Of a DNA stretch of 39,938 bases, positions 16,002-23,892 are shown one piece after another. The notes under the pieces were generated by a model. That model was not told the origin of the DNA. It ran no database searches and saw nothing but the letters and a program-made list of their open reading frames with translations. Position 1 is the stretch's first letter; the number at the start of each line of letters is the position of its first letter. Both the position numbers and the translations under genes were made by a program. The stretch comes from JANPJV01 sp031425695 (GTDB lineage: Bacteria > Pseudomonadota > Gammaproteobacteria > Xanthomonadales > SZUA-5), in assembly GCA_031425695.1 (NCBI GenBank), contig JANPJV010000217.1, positions 1 through 39,938 on the forward strand, given 5' to 3'.

Positions 16002-17405
16002 TCAGCCCTCCTTGCGTTTTGGCCCCAATTTGCGCGTCAGCGTGTTACGTCCGCAGCCGAGCCGGCGAGCTGCCTGCTGGCGGTCGCCGCCGGTGAGCTT
16101 GAGGGCTTCATCGAAGAGGATCTGTTCAAGCTTTCCCTTGGCGGATTCCAACAGGTCCAGCTGACCAGCCTCCAGTTGCTGGCGCGCCCAATCGGCGAGT
16201 GGCTTGCCCCAGACGGCTTCCCCGCTGACGGGCTCCGCATGGCGAATCTCATCGGGGAGGTCGGCGAGCAGGATCTGCGAGCCGGGCGCCATCAGCACCA
16301 GGCGCTGGCACAGGTTGCGCAGCTCGCGCACGTTTCCGGGCCATGGATAGCGGGCGAGCGCGCGTGCCGCGTCGAGCGAGAGTTGCTTTTGCCCAAGGCG
16401 CATCTCGCGAGCGGATTCGACCAGGAAGCGGTCGGCGAGACGCGCCACGTCGGCGGCGCGCTCGCGCAAGGGTGGCAGGTGGATGCGCACGACATCGAGC
16501 CGATGCAGCAAATCGGCACGGAACTCGCCGCGCTCCACCTTGGCGCGCAGATCCTGATGGGTGGCCGCGATGACGCGCACGTCGGAACGGATCAGCTCGC
16601 GCCCGCCGACCCGATAGAACTCGCCCTCGGCAAGCACGCGCAGGAGCCGTGTCTGCAGGCTGAGCGGCATGTCGCCGATCTCGTCCAGAAACAGCGAACC
16701 ATGCTCGGATTGTTCGAAGCGCCCCTGGTGTCGTCGCGTGGCGCCGGTGAACGCGCCCTGCTCGTGGCCGAAGAGCTCGCTCTCCAGCAGCTCCGGCGCG
16801 ATGGCGGCCGTATTGAGCGCGATGAAAGGCCCCTTGCTGCGCGGACTGTGGCGATGCAGCGCGCGGGCGATGAGCTCCTTGCCGCTGCCGGTCTCGCCGG
16901 TAATCAGCACCGACAGATCCGCGCGCGACAGTCGGCCGATGCTGCGGAAGATTTCGCGCATTGCCGGCGTGTCGCCGATCAACCCTTCGTCCGACCAGTC
17001 GCTGTCGGTGACCGCAACTTCGCGCGCCGTCGCGCGCTGTGCCATGTCGATCGCCTGATCGATGTCGAAGGGCTTCGGCAAGTAATCGAAGGCGCCGCGA
17101 TGGAAAGCCGCGACCGTGCTCGGCAGGTCGGTATAGGCGCTCATCACCACCACTGGCACGTTGGCAGCACGCTCGCCGAGCTTCTCCAGGAACACCATGC
17201 CGTCCATGCCCGGCATGCGGACATCGGTAAACACCAAATCTGGCCGGCGCGCACCGAGCGCCCGCAGCGCCGGCTCCGCCGCGTCGAAGCTCTCGACCAA
17301 GAAGCCGGCCCCGCTCAGGGCCTTCTCCAGCACGAAACGGATCGAGCGATCGTCGTCGACCAGCCAGACGAGGCGTCGCGGCTCGGGGAGGATCTGGGCG
17401 CTCAA
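16002..17405 (-). CDS. ntrC: Nitrogen regulation response regulator NtrC
   Basis: A 467-residue sigma-54 activator. The receiver domain covers about 12-125, with D61 in LVFTDVRMPG as phospho-acceptor. The AAA+ domain covers about 150-385, with Walker A GETGSGKE, the sigma-54 contact loop GAFTGA, Walker B LFLDEIGD and an arginine-finger region near FRADLLHRLDVVRIHLPPLRER. The C-terminal Fis-type helix-turn-helix is GGDRQQAARRLGCGRNTLTRKL. Phosphorylated by NtrB under nitrogen limitation, it would activate glnA. The start is a TTG at 17405 with GAGG six nt upstream; no ATG precedes the receiver domain. It ends the glnA-ntrB-ntrC unit. Confidence 0.95.
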   Translation of the reverse strand: MSAQILPEPRRLVWLVDDDRSIRFVLEKALSGAGFLVESFDAAEPALRALGARRPDLVFTDVRMPGMDGMVFLEKLGERAANVPVVVMSAYTDLPSTVAAFHRGAFDYLPKPFDIDQAIDMAQRATAREVAVTDSDWSDEGLIGDTPAMREIFRSIGRLSRADLSVLITGETGSGKELIARALHRHSPRSKGPFIALNTAAIAPELLESELFGHEQGAFTGATRRHQGRFEQSEHGSLFLDEIGDMPLSLQTRLLRVLAEGEFYRVGGRELIRSDVRVIAATHQDLRAKVERGEFRADLLHRLDVVRIHLPPLRERAADVARLADRFLVESAREMRLGQKQLSLDAARALARYPWPGNVRELRNLCQRLVLMAPGSQILLADLPDEIRHAEPVSGEAVWGKPLADWARQQLEAGQLDLLESAKGKLEQILFDEALKLTGGDRQQAARRLGCGRNTLTRKLGPKRKEG

Positions 17406-17444
17406 CGTCGACCTCGTAGATCCGGAAGGCGGCGTTTGCTCGTC

Positions 17445-17474
17445 CCGAAAACCGAAAACCGAAAACCGAAAACC
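17445..17474. repeat. Heptanucleotide tandem repeat (CCGAAAA) x4 between ntrB and ntrC
   Basis: Four perfect tandem copies of CCGAAAA (17445-17472) are followed by CC, immediately downstream of the ntrB stop and about 40 nt before the ntrC TTG. On the sense strand this reads TTTTCGG four times. Such short repeats can change copy number by slippage. Here it would alter spacing, not reading frame. Confidence 0.9.
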
Positions 17475-17478
17475 TTCT

Positions 17479-18645
17479 TCATGGCGTCAACGGCACCAAC
17501 AGACTGAACACCGTCGCTCCGGGCCGGCTCACGAAAGCGAGGGTGCCACCGTGTTCGCGGGCGATGGCGAGGGCCACGGGCAGGCCGAGGCCGGTGCCTT
17601 CGTCGCGGCCAGTCACGAAGGGCAGGAACAAGGTCTCGCGAAGATCTTCCGGAACGCCGCAGCCATCGTCGGTGACGTCGATGCGCAATGCGAGGCGGCA
17701 GGCGCGATCGCCGATGCGCGCATGCCGTTCGGCGCGCGTGCGCAGGCGTACCGTCTTTGCACCCGACTGCAACGCATTGCGTGCGAGGTTGAGCAGCGCC
17801 TGCATCAACCGATCGGGATGGCCATCGAGATCGGGGAGGCTGGGATCGTAGTCGCGCTGCACGGAAACGCCGCCGCCGCCTTCGGCATCGATCAGCATGC
17901 GCACGCGTTCGACGACCTCATGGACATTGAAGCGTTGCCCGGCGCTGGAGACTTCAGGAACCTGCAGCAAGCGATCGACCAGGCGACGGATGCGATCGGT
18001 CTCGGCGCGGATCACCTGGGTGTATTCGCGCAAGCCCGGGTTGGCGAGCTCGCGTTCGAGCAATTGCGCCGCGCCATGCAGGCCGGCGAGCGGGTTCTTG
18101 ATCTCATGGGCGAGCGCGCGCGCCATCTGCTGCGCCGCCGGCTCCGGCGTTGAGACGACGCCCTCGCCCAGATCCTGGTCGTGCTCGGAGAGCACATGGA
18201 ATTCAAGCAGGACGCTGCGCTGCGAATGCCACAGGAACGGCGAGAGTGCGACGTCGAAGCGCCGCGGCGCCTCGCGCTTCAGCTCGAGCAGCAGCCGGCG
18301 CGCGACGATGCGGTTGTCGTGCCCACTGACGCGCAGCGCCAGGTCGGCCAGTGGGTGCTCGCCGAAGGCCAGTCGGGCGACATCCAGGCCCACCAGGCGG
18401 CGCTCGCACAGTGTCTCGGTGAGGACGCCGTTGGCGTAGACGACGCGTCCCTCCTCGACCAGCGCCACCGCTGTATTGAGCTGGTCGAACAGGATGCTCG
18501 CATCCGCATAGAAACTGCGCAGCTCGCTGGTGGTGCGCGGCGGCGCCGGCGTACGCGCCTGGCCAGGAGCTGGCGCGCCGCCACCCGTGGTGGGTGACGA
18601 ACGCGCCAGTGATGGACCCTGCATGCCCATGGCGTTGCTGGGCAT
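17479..18645 (-). CDS. ntrB: Nitrogen regulation sensor kinase NtrB
   Basis: A 388-residue cytoplasmic histidine kinase that, with PII proteins, controls NtrC phosphorylation. An Ala/Pro-rich N-terminal tail (about 1-40) precedes a PAS-like domain (about 45-150). The HisKA helix has phospho-accepting H180 in ALAHEIKNPLAGLHGAAQLLE, the N-box is LNLARNALQ, then DDGCGVPEDL and the glycine-rich GRDEGTGLGLPVALAIAREHGG. There is no membrane segment, as expected for NtrB. The ATG at 18645 lies 7 nt after the glnA stop, with weak ribosome-site match; ATGs at codons 6 and 8 are alternatives. Confidence 0.94.
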   Translation of the reverse strand: MPSNAMGMQGPSLARSSPTTGGGAPAPGQARTPAPPRTTSELRSFYADASILFDQLNTAVALVEEGRVVYANGVLTETLCERRLVGLDVARLAFGEHPLADLALRVSGHDNRIVARRLLLELKREAPRRFDVALSPFLWHSQRSVLLEFHVLSEHDQDLGEGVVSTPEPAAQQMARALAHEIKNPLAGLHGAAQLLERELANPGLREYTQVIRAETDRIRRLVDRLLQVPEVSSAGQRFNVHEVVERVRMLIDAEGGGGVSVQRDYDPSLPDLDGHPDRLMQALLNLARNALQSGAKTVRLRTRAERHARIGDRACRLALRIDVTDDGCGVPEDLRETLFLPFVTGRDEGTGLGLPVALAIAREHGGTLAFVSRPGATVFSLLVPLTP

Positions 18646-18652
18646 TCCGCGG

Positions 18653-20062
18653 TCAGATCGAGTAGTACTGCTGGATCTCGATCGGATGCGTGTGCATGCG
18701 CAACGCGGTGACTTCCTTCATTTTCAGGTCGATATAGCCGTCGATGAAATCGTCGCTCATGACACCACCTGCCTTCAGGAACTCGCGATCGGCACTCAGC
18801 GCTTCGAGCGCCTGGTCGAGCGAATGGCATACGGTCGGGATCAGCTTCTCTTCCTCCGGCGGCAAGTCATACAGATCCTTGTCCGAGGGCGCGCCTGGAT
18901 CGAGCTTGTTCTTGATGCCGTCGAGGCCGGCCATCATCAGTGCGGTGAAGGTGAGGTAGCCCGAGTTGATCGCATCCGGGAAGCGCACTTCGATGCGGCG
19001 GCCCTTCGGATTGGACACCCACGGAATCCGGCACGAAGCGGAGCGATTGCGCGCCGAATAGGCGAGCAGCACCGGCGCTTCGAAGCCCGGCACGAGCCGC
19101 TTGTAGCTGTTGGTCCCCGAGTTGGTGAAGGCATTGATCGCACGCGCGTGCTTGAACACGCCGGCGATGTAATGCAGCGCCATTTTCGAGAGGCCACCGT
19201 ACTCGTTGCCGCTAAAGAGATTCTTGCCGCCCTTGGCGAGCGACTGGTGCACATGCATGCCGCTGCCGTTGTCGCCGACGAGTGGCTTCGGCATGAAGGT
19301 GGCGGTGTGACCATGCTGGTGCGCGGTGTTCTTGACCACGTACTTGAGCGTGAGCAGTTCGTCGGCCTTCTTGACCAGCGTGTTGAAGCGCGTACCGATC
19401 TCACACTGGCCGGCGGTTGCCACCTCGTGGTGATGGACTTCGACCGGAATGCCGAGCGCCTCGAGCGTCAGGCACATGGCCGAGCGGATGTCCTGCAACG
19501 AATCCACCGGCGCGGTGGGGAAATAGCCGCCCTTGATGCCAGGACGATGGCCGGTGTTGCCGTGCTCGTACTTGCGGCCCGAATTCCAGGCGGCCTCTTC
19601 CGAGTCGATCTCGTAGAAGCTGCCCTTCATGGAAACATCGCAGCGCACGCTGTCGAAGATGAAGAACTCGGGCTCCGGACCGAAGAACGCGGTGTCACCG
19701 ACGCCACTGGCCTTGAGGTAGGCTTCGGCGCGTCGGGCGATACCGCGCGGGCAACGCGAATAGGGCTGCATGGTCGAGGGCTCGAGGACGTCGCAGCGCA
19801 TGACCAGCGTCGACTCTTCGGTGAACGGATCTAAAAATACCGTGGAAGGATCCGGCAGCAGCACCATGTCCGATTCATTGATGCCCTTCCAGCCGGCAAT
19901 CGATGAGCCGTCGAACATGCGGCCGTCTTCGTAGGCAGCGTCGTCGAGCGTGCTGGCGGGAACCGACAGATGCTGTTCGCGTCCGCTCATATCGCAAAAG
20001 CGCAGGTCGGCAAACTTGACGCCGTTGTCTTTGATTAGTTTCTTGACCTTGTCGAGCGACAT
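18653..20062 (-). CDS. glnA: Type I glutamine synthetase
   Basis: The 469-residue glutamine synthetase makes glutamine from glutamate, ammonia and ATP, and acts as a dodecamer. Visible signatures are FDGSSIAGWKGINESDM (about 50-66), FGPEPEFFIFD with metal-binding glutamates, HHHEVATAGQCEIG, KPLVGDNGSGMHVHQSL (ATP region) and NRSASCRIPW. Tyr398 in DLYDLPPEE corresponds to the adenylylation site, so activity is probably controlled by GlnE. The ATG at 20062 has GGAG six nt upstream and gives exactly the family length; the open frame further upstream is leader. A sigma-54 promoter and NtrC sites lie upstream. ntrB and ntrC follow. Confidence 0.98.
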   Translation of the reverse strand: MSLDKVKKLIKDNGVKFADLRFCDMSGREQHLSVPASTLDDAAYEDGRMFDGSSIAGWKGINESDMVLLPDPSTVFLDPFTEESTLVMRCDVLEPSTMQPYSRCPRGIARRAEAYLKASGVGDTAFFGPEPEFFIFDSVRCDVSMKGSFYEIDSEEAAWNSGRKYEHGNTGHRPGIKGGYFPTAPVDSLQDIRSAMCLTLEALGIPVEVHHHEVATAGQCEIGTRFNTLVKKADELLTLKYVVKNTAHQHGHTATFMPKPLVGDNGSGMHVHQSLAKGGKNLFSGNEYGGLSKMALHYIAGVFKHARAINAFTNSGTNSYKRLVPGFEAPVLLAYSARNRSASCRIPWVSNPKGRRIEVRFPDAINSGYLTFTALMMAGLDGIKNKLDPGAPSDKDLYDLPPEEEKLIPTVCHSLDQALEALSADREFLKAGGVMSDDFIDGYIDLKMKEVTALRMHTHPIEIQQYYSI

Positions 20063-20121
20063 CAGAATCTCCAGGGAGCAGAAAATGGGAAAGCGCGGAT
20101 CAGAAAATGCACGAGGCGCAG

Positions 20122-20137
20122 AGCAATGGTTGTGCCA
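20122..20137 (-). promoter_or_regulatory. Sigma-54 promoter of glnA-ntrBC
   Basis: On the minus strand this reads TGGCACAACCATTGCT, matching the consensus TGGCAC-N5-TTGCW in full. The predicted start is near 20111, leaving about 49 nt of leader before the glnA ATG. The strand, position and gene all agree with NtrC/RpoN control. Confidence 0.9.
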
Positions 20138-20178
20138 GCGCTTGAGTCCAGCAAAATCACGCCTGTCCGAACAGGCCG

Positions 20179-20195
20179 TGACCAACCCGGGTGCA
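20179..20195 (-). promoter_or_regulatory. Weaker NtrC site, glnA control region
   Basis: TGACCAACCCGGGTGCA has one good half (GGGTGCA, six of seven) and one poor half. Its centre is 31 bp from the strong site, about three helical turns, so an activator dimer here could sit on the same face of the DNA. It lies at about -76 from the predicted start. Confidence 0.5.
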
Positions 20196-20209
20196 GGCAG
20201 CGGACATGA

Positions 20210-20226
20210 TGCACCACGCTGGTTCA
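20210..20226 (-). promoter_or_regulatory. Strong NtrC-binding site, glnA control region
   Basis: TGCACCACGCTGGTTCA matches the palindromic NtrC consensus TGCACCA-N3-TGGTGCA at 13 of 14 fixed positions. Its centre is about 107 bp upstream of the predicted start, close to the -108 site of E. coli glnAp2. Confidence 0.82.
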
Positions 20227-20293
20227 CCTGCGCCGGCCGAGTCGAAAAATGGCGACTCGGCTGCGTCAAACCGGTGCAGCACGGGATGCAGCC

Positions 20294-20962
20294 GTGAGCG
20301 CGATCGATGCACAGTGGCGCGGTCGCCTCGATGCCGGAGTTCGCAACCTGGGTGTCCCGCTCGACGACGCTGCGTACCAACGCCTGCTGGAATATCTCGC
20401 CCTGTTGGTTCAGTGGAATGCGGCCTACAACCTGACCGCGGTGCGCGATCCGCTGCAGATGATCGACCGCCATCTGATCGATGCGCTCTCGCTCCTGCCG
20501 CACCTCGAAGCGACCGAGCTCGCCGATATCGGTACCGGTCCCGGCATCCCCGGCATGGTGCTCGCACTGGTACAACCCTATGCGCGCGTCTGGCTGGTCG
20601 ACAGCAATGGGAAGAAAATCCGCTTCCTGCGCGAATGCCTGCGCCGCTTCGACCTGCCCCACGTCCACGCGAAGGAGTCCCGCGCCGAAGCGTTACCCGG
20701 CAACGAACCCTTCGCCCAGATCGTCTCCCGCGCCTATTCCAGCTTGAGCGACTTCGTCAGCAGCACCCGCCAACTGCTCGCCCCCGACGGCCGCTGGCTC
20801 GCCATGAAAGGCAAACGCCCGGATGACGAGATCGCGGCGCTGCCGGCGTGGGCAAAAGTCGAGCGCATCGATCGCTTGAACGTGCCGGGTGCCGAGGGTG
20901 AGCGGCACCTGGTGGTGCTGCGGACGGTGGGCAATTCGGATCCGGGGATTTGCATTTCGTAG
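20294..20962 (+). CDS. rsmG: 16S rRNA m7G527 methyltransferase RsmG
   Basis: RsmG (GidB) methylates N7 of G527 in 16S rRNA using S-adenosylmethionine. The family stretch LVQWNAAYNLTAVRDP is followed by the SAM-binding motif LADIGTGPGIPGMVLAL, then VDSNGKKIRFLRE, the VSRAYSSLSDF region, MKGKRPDDE and the terminal ERHLVVLRT. The frame is open from an ATG at 20249; the GTG at 20294 (222 aa) fits homolog length better, and neither has a strong ribosome site. The start region lies next to the NtrC sites of the divergent glnA. The stop codon TAG is part of a GTAG-headed repeat. No gidA, parA or parB is adjacent. Confidence 0.94.
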   Translation: MSAIDAQWRGRLDAGVRNLGVPLDDAAYQRLLEYLALLVQWNAAYNLTAVRDPLQMIDRHLIDALSLLPHLEATELADIGTGPGIPGMVLALVQPYARVWLVDSNGKKIRFLRECLRRFDLPHVHAKESRAEALPGNEPFAQIVSRAYSSLSDFVSSTRQLLAPDGRWLAMKGKRPDDEIAALPAWAKVERIDRLNVPGAEGERHLVVLRTVGNSDPGICIS

Positions 20963-21050
20963 GTCATGTTGCTCGCGGAGCGAGCTACTTGACTGCTGCC
21001 GATCGCCAAAAAGCGTCAAGTAGCCCGCTGGCGCGGGCAACATGACCTTA
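20959..21050. repeat. Inverted pair of GTAGGTCATGTTG repeats between rsmG and the ribokinase gene
   Basis: The left copy starts GTAGGTCATGTTG at 20959, has a CTCGC-GGA-GCGAG hairpin and ends CTACTTGAC. The right copy (21015-21050) is the same unit inverted, with a CCCGC/GCGGG stem. The family recurs at 31.0-31.4 kb and 39.6-39.9 kb. It lies between convergent genes and could form one large hairpin on either transcript. The rsmG stop codon (20960-20962) is in the GTAG head. Confidence 0.9.
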
Positions 21051-21065
21051 CCGAGTCCCGCGCTC

Positions 21066-22016
21066 TCAACCAAACCGAGCGCGCACCTGATCCCGCGTGG
21101 GCATGGCGGGCGCCGTGCCGACGGTTTCGGTACTCAGGGCGGCGACGCGGTTGGCGTGGATGACGGCGTCGCGGAAGCTGCCCTGCCCGCTTGCGAGGGC
21201 TGCCACGAGGCCACCGGAGAAGGCGTCGCCAGCGCCGGTGGTGTCGATGGCGCACACGCTCTCGCGCGGGAGGCGATAGCAGGCCTCGCTGTCGCCGCGG
21301 TGATCGCGGCCGTGGGAGATGAAGCAGCCGTACTCGCCGAGCGTCACCACCAGGGTCGGCACGCCGGTGCTGCGACAGAGCGCGTGCAGGTCCAGGTCGG
21401 ACAGTGTCCATGGTGCGACGTCTCCGCCCGGGACGGCGAAGCGCTCCAGCAGTAGCGCGAACTCGGTTTCGTTCGGCGTGGCGATGTCGGCCAGGGCCAA
21501 CAGCTCCGGGCTGAGCTCCGGGTGCATCGGTGCCGGATTGAGGATGGCGAGGGCACCCACTTCACGGGCGCGCCTGAGGGCAGCCGCGGTGGCTTCGAGG
21601 GAAGTCTCGAGCTGCACCAGAACCACGCGTACGCCGGTAACGATGGCAGCGTCGATCGCGCTCGAATTCAAGCTCAAGTTGGCGGCCAGGTCGACCACGA
21701 TCAAATTGCGACCGCTGGCATCGACGATGATGCTCGAGGTCGCCGTCGGTTGGCCTGCAACCACCTGCCACTGGCATTCGAGGCCTTCGTCAGCGGCGAA
21801 GCGTCGCGCCGTATCGGCAATGGCATCGGCACCGAGCGCGCCGACGAACAAGGTCGCCACACCCTGGCGATGACAGGCGACCGCCTGGTTGAATCCCTTG
21901 CCACCCGGCCCGCTGGAGAAACGCCCGACGCGGGTCTCGCCGACCACCGGAAAGCGATCGGTTGACCAGCAATGGTCCTGGACGAAACTGCCGACGACAA
22001 CGACTTCTGCGGCCAT
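21066..22016 (-). CDS. PfkB-family sugar kinase, ribokinase-like
   Basis: A 316-residue PfkB kinase, most like ribokinase. The N-terminal substrate region has GSFVQDHCW and SGPGGKGFNQAVACHRQG (the GG hinge). The C-terminal signature DTTGAGDAFSGGLVAAL contains the catalytic aspartate and the anion hole. TPNETE is also typical. The ATG at 22016 is supported by GAGG six nt upstream. It lies downstream of a nucleoside transporter gene on the same strand with a 145-nt gap filled by a repeat, so phosphorylation of ribose from imported nucleosides is plausible, but a nucleoside kinase role cannot be excluded. Confidence 0.88.
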   Translation of the reverse strand: MAAEVVVVGSFVQDHCWSTDRFPVVGETRVGRFSSGPGGKGFNQAVACHRQGVATLFVGALGADAIADTARRFAADEGLECQWQVVAGQPTATSSIIVDASGRNLIVVDLAANLSLNSSAIDAAIVTGVRVVLVQLETSLEATAAALRRAREVGALAILNPAPMHPELSPELLALADIATPNETEFALLLERFAVPGGDVAPWTLSDLDLHALCRSTGVPTLVVTLGEYGCFISHGRDHRGDSEACYRLPRESVCAIDTTGAGDAFSGGLVAALASGQGSFRDAVIHANRVAALSTETVGTAPAMPTRDQVRARFG

Positions 22017-22041
22017 TTCCAACCTCGCAAGTTGAGCTCAG

Positions 22042-22160
22042 TGGCGCGACACATGGATCTGTCGCCATTTTCGGTGACCGCAGTCACCGAAAATGAAGCG
22101 ATTCAAAAACCCGGCTTGGGTTGAGTGTGTTTGAGCGGTCCAGGAGGGACCTGGTCAAAC
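22042..22160. repeat. Multi-hairpin element, partial copy (3' half)
   Basis: Four potential hairpins lie in tandem: GCGACA with TGTCGC (22046-22065); a perfect 13-bp stem with a CGCA loop (22066-22095); AACCC with GGGTT near 22108-22122; and GTTTGA...GGTCC with GGACC...TCAAAC (ending 22160). The order, spacing and linking words ATGAAGCGA and TTGAGYGTGT match 25463-25580, but the stems differ and remain paired. It begins 2 nt after the nupC stop and runs almost to the kinase ribosome site. Confidence 0.8.
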
Positions 22161-22161
22161 T

Positions 22162-23685
22162 TCAACCACTGAACTTCATCAGCACGCCGGCGATGGTTGC
22201 CGTCATGAAGGTTGCCAGCGAACCGCCGAGCACTGCGCGCATGCCGAAGCGAGCGAGATCGCCGCGGCGTTCGGGCGCCAGTCCACCGATGCCGCCGATC
22301 TGGATGGCGATCGAGGAGAAGTTGGCAAAGCCGCACAGCGCGTAGGTGGCGATCAACTTGCCCTGGTCGGTGAGCATCACGCCGTCGGCCCCGTTCTTGA
22401 TGATCTCGGCTAGCTGCAGATAGGCGACGAATTCGTTGATGACGATCTTCTGGCCGATCAGGCTGCCGACGATGGTGGCGTCCTGCCAGGGAACGCCGAT
22501 CACCCAGGCAATCGGGGCGAGCACGTAGCCCAGGATCGACTCGAGGCCGAGCTCGAAGGGGCGGCCGACCAGTGCGCTCATCGAAGTGTTGATCGAAGAA
22601 CCAGGCACCAGCAGGATGGCCAGGATGACCAGCGACAGGACGGCCAGGGGCACCACCCAGCGGAGGCCGAACCGCGCGCGCAGGCGAGCGGCACGCTCGG
22701 CGCTGATGGACGGCACCAGGTAGAGCAGCAACAGGCCGACGGCGATGATCGCCACGATCGCGGCGACGACGATGGTCGCGGTCAGCCCGGCCGGCGTGAG
22801 CAGCGTCGAGCTGAAGTTGCCGAGCGCGTTCAACGGCCAGTTGAGCAGCGCGATCAGGGCAATGAAGGCGAGCAGCATGGCGGCGATGTTCAGCGCGAGC
22901 TTGAGGCCGTCGGCGGCGCCACTGGCAGCAGCATCGATGACATTGCTGGCGTGCTGTTCCACTTCCATCTTGACCGTTCCGCGGGTCAAGGGAACGCCCG
23001 TTTCCGGGATCAGGATCTTGGCGATCACCAGCGTCGCCGGTGCGGCCATGATCGAGGCGGCGAGGAGATGTTTCGCGTAGAAGGCCCCCTGTACCGGGTC
23101 ACCGCCGCTGAGCATGCCGACGTAGGCAGCGAGCACGCCGCCGGCGATATGCGCCATGCCGCCAATCATCATCGTGATCAGCTCGGACTCGGTCATGCGC
23201 GCGATGTAGGGGCGCACGGTAAGCGGCGCCTCGGTCTGGCCGATGAAGACGCTGGCGCAGACCGACGTGGTCTCGGCGCCGGAGACGCGCATCACCTTGG
23301 TGATCGCGAGCGCCATGACGCGCACGATCCACTGCATGACGCCGAGGTAGTAGAGAACACCCATCAGCGCAGCGAAGAAGATGATCGTGGGCAACACCTG
23401 GAAGGCAAAGATGAACCCGAATTTGCTGGTATCCATCAAGCTGCCGAAGATGAAATTCGAGCCGACGCCGACGAATTCGAGCACCGCCACGAAGCCCTTG
23501 CCGAGGGCATCGAAAACATCCTTGCCACCCGGGACCAGCAACACCACGGCAGCGAACAGGATCTGCAGCCCGACACCAGTCGCCACCAGCTTCCAGTCGA
23601 TTGCGCGCTTGTTGTTGGAAAACGCGGCAGCAATGCCGAGCAAGACCGCAAGTCCGAACAGCCCAAAAATCACATCGAAGAACAT
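22162..23685 (-). CDS. nupC: Concentrative nucleoside transporter, NupC/CNT family
   Basis: A 507-residue inner-membrane symporter that imports nucleosides with cations. It has about ten hydrophobic segments. Family motifs are FGFIFAFQVLPTIIFFAALMGVLYYLGVMQW, VCASVFIGQTEAPLTVRPY (substrate/cation region), MTESELITMMIGGMAHIAGGVLAAYVGML, and near the C-terminus GQKIVINEFVAYLQL and LCGFANFSSIAIQIGGIGGLAPERR. It is longer than E. coli NupC (about 400 aa), as in the larger CNT members. The ATG is preceded by GGGGAGG. The ribokinase-like gene follows on the same strand. (Motif strings are from separate stretches.). Confidence 0.94.
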   Translation of the reverse strand: MFFDVIFGLFGLAVLLGIAAAFSNNKRAIDWKLVATGVGLQILFAAVVLLVPGGKDVFDALGKGFVAVLEFVGVGSNFIFGSLMDTSKFGFIFAFQVLPTIIFFAALMGVLYYLGVMQWIVRVMALAITKVMRVSGAETTSVCASVFIGQTEAPLTVRPYIARMTESELITMMIGGMAHIAGGVLAAYVGMLSGGDPVQGAFYAKHLLAASIMAAPATLVIAKILIPETGVPLTRGTVKMEVEQHASNVIDAAASGAADGLKLALNIAAMLLAFIALIALLNWPLNALGNFSSTLLTPAGLTATIVVAAIVAIIAVGLLLLYLVPSISAERAARLRARFGLRWVVPLAVLSLVILAILLVPGSSINTSMSALVGRPFELGLESILGYVLAPIAWVIGVPWQDATIVGSLIGQKIVINEFVAYLQLAEIIKNGADGVMLTDQGKLIATYALCGFANFSSIAIQIGGIGGLAPERRGDLARFGMRAVLGGSLATFMTATIAGVLMKFSG

Positions 23686-23762
23686 GCGCCCTCCCCGGGA
23701 AGCGTCGATGGATGAGACTAGCAGCCTGTCAGGCTTTCAGCGCGGCGGCAGGATTGCCGTGA

Positions 23763-23840
23763 GTAGCCCGGGTAAGCGCAGCGCACCCGGGATGAATCGC
23801 GATCATGCTCCCGGGTGCGCTGCGGGCTTACCCGGGCTAC
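23763..23840. repeat. Long REP-like inverted pair between nupC and the diguanylate cyclase gene
   Basis: The left arm begins GTAGCCCGGGTAAGC and continues GCAGCGCACCCGGGA. The right arm is its inverted copy, ending GCTTACCCGGGCTAC at 23840, with two extra bases. The stem is about 30 bp with a loop of about 16 nt. It lies between divergent genes, so it is not simply a terminator. It shares the GTAGCCCG head with the copy at 3190. Confidence 0.85.
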
Positions 23841-23892
23841 AAAGATTCGGTACTGATAGCATGAGGACATTCCGCTCCGCCCCGAGTGCCTG

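Noticed and set aside
15990..17507. Plus-strand frame of 505 codons antisense to ntrC
   Set aside because: Shadow of ntrC; composition is Ala/Arg/Gln-rich without motifs, and the minus-strand frame is clearly NtrC.
20063..20668. N-terminal extension of the glnA frame
   Set aside because: It would cross the sigma-54 promoter, the NtrC sites and rsmG; the ATG at 20062 gives the exact family length and has a good ribosome site.
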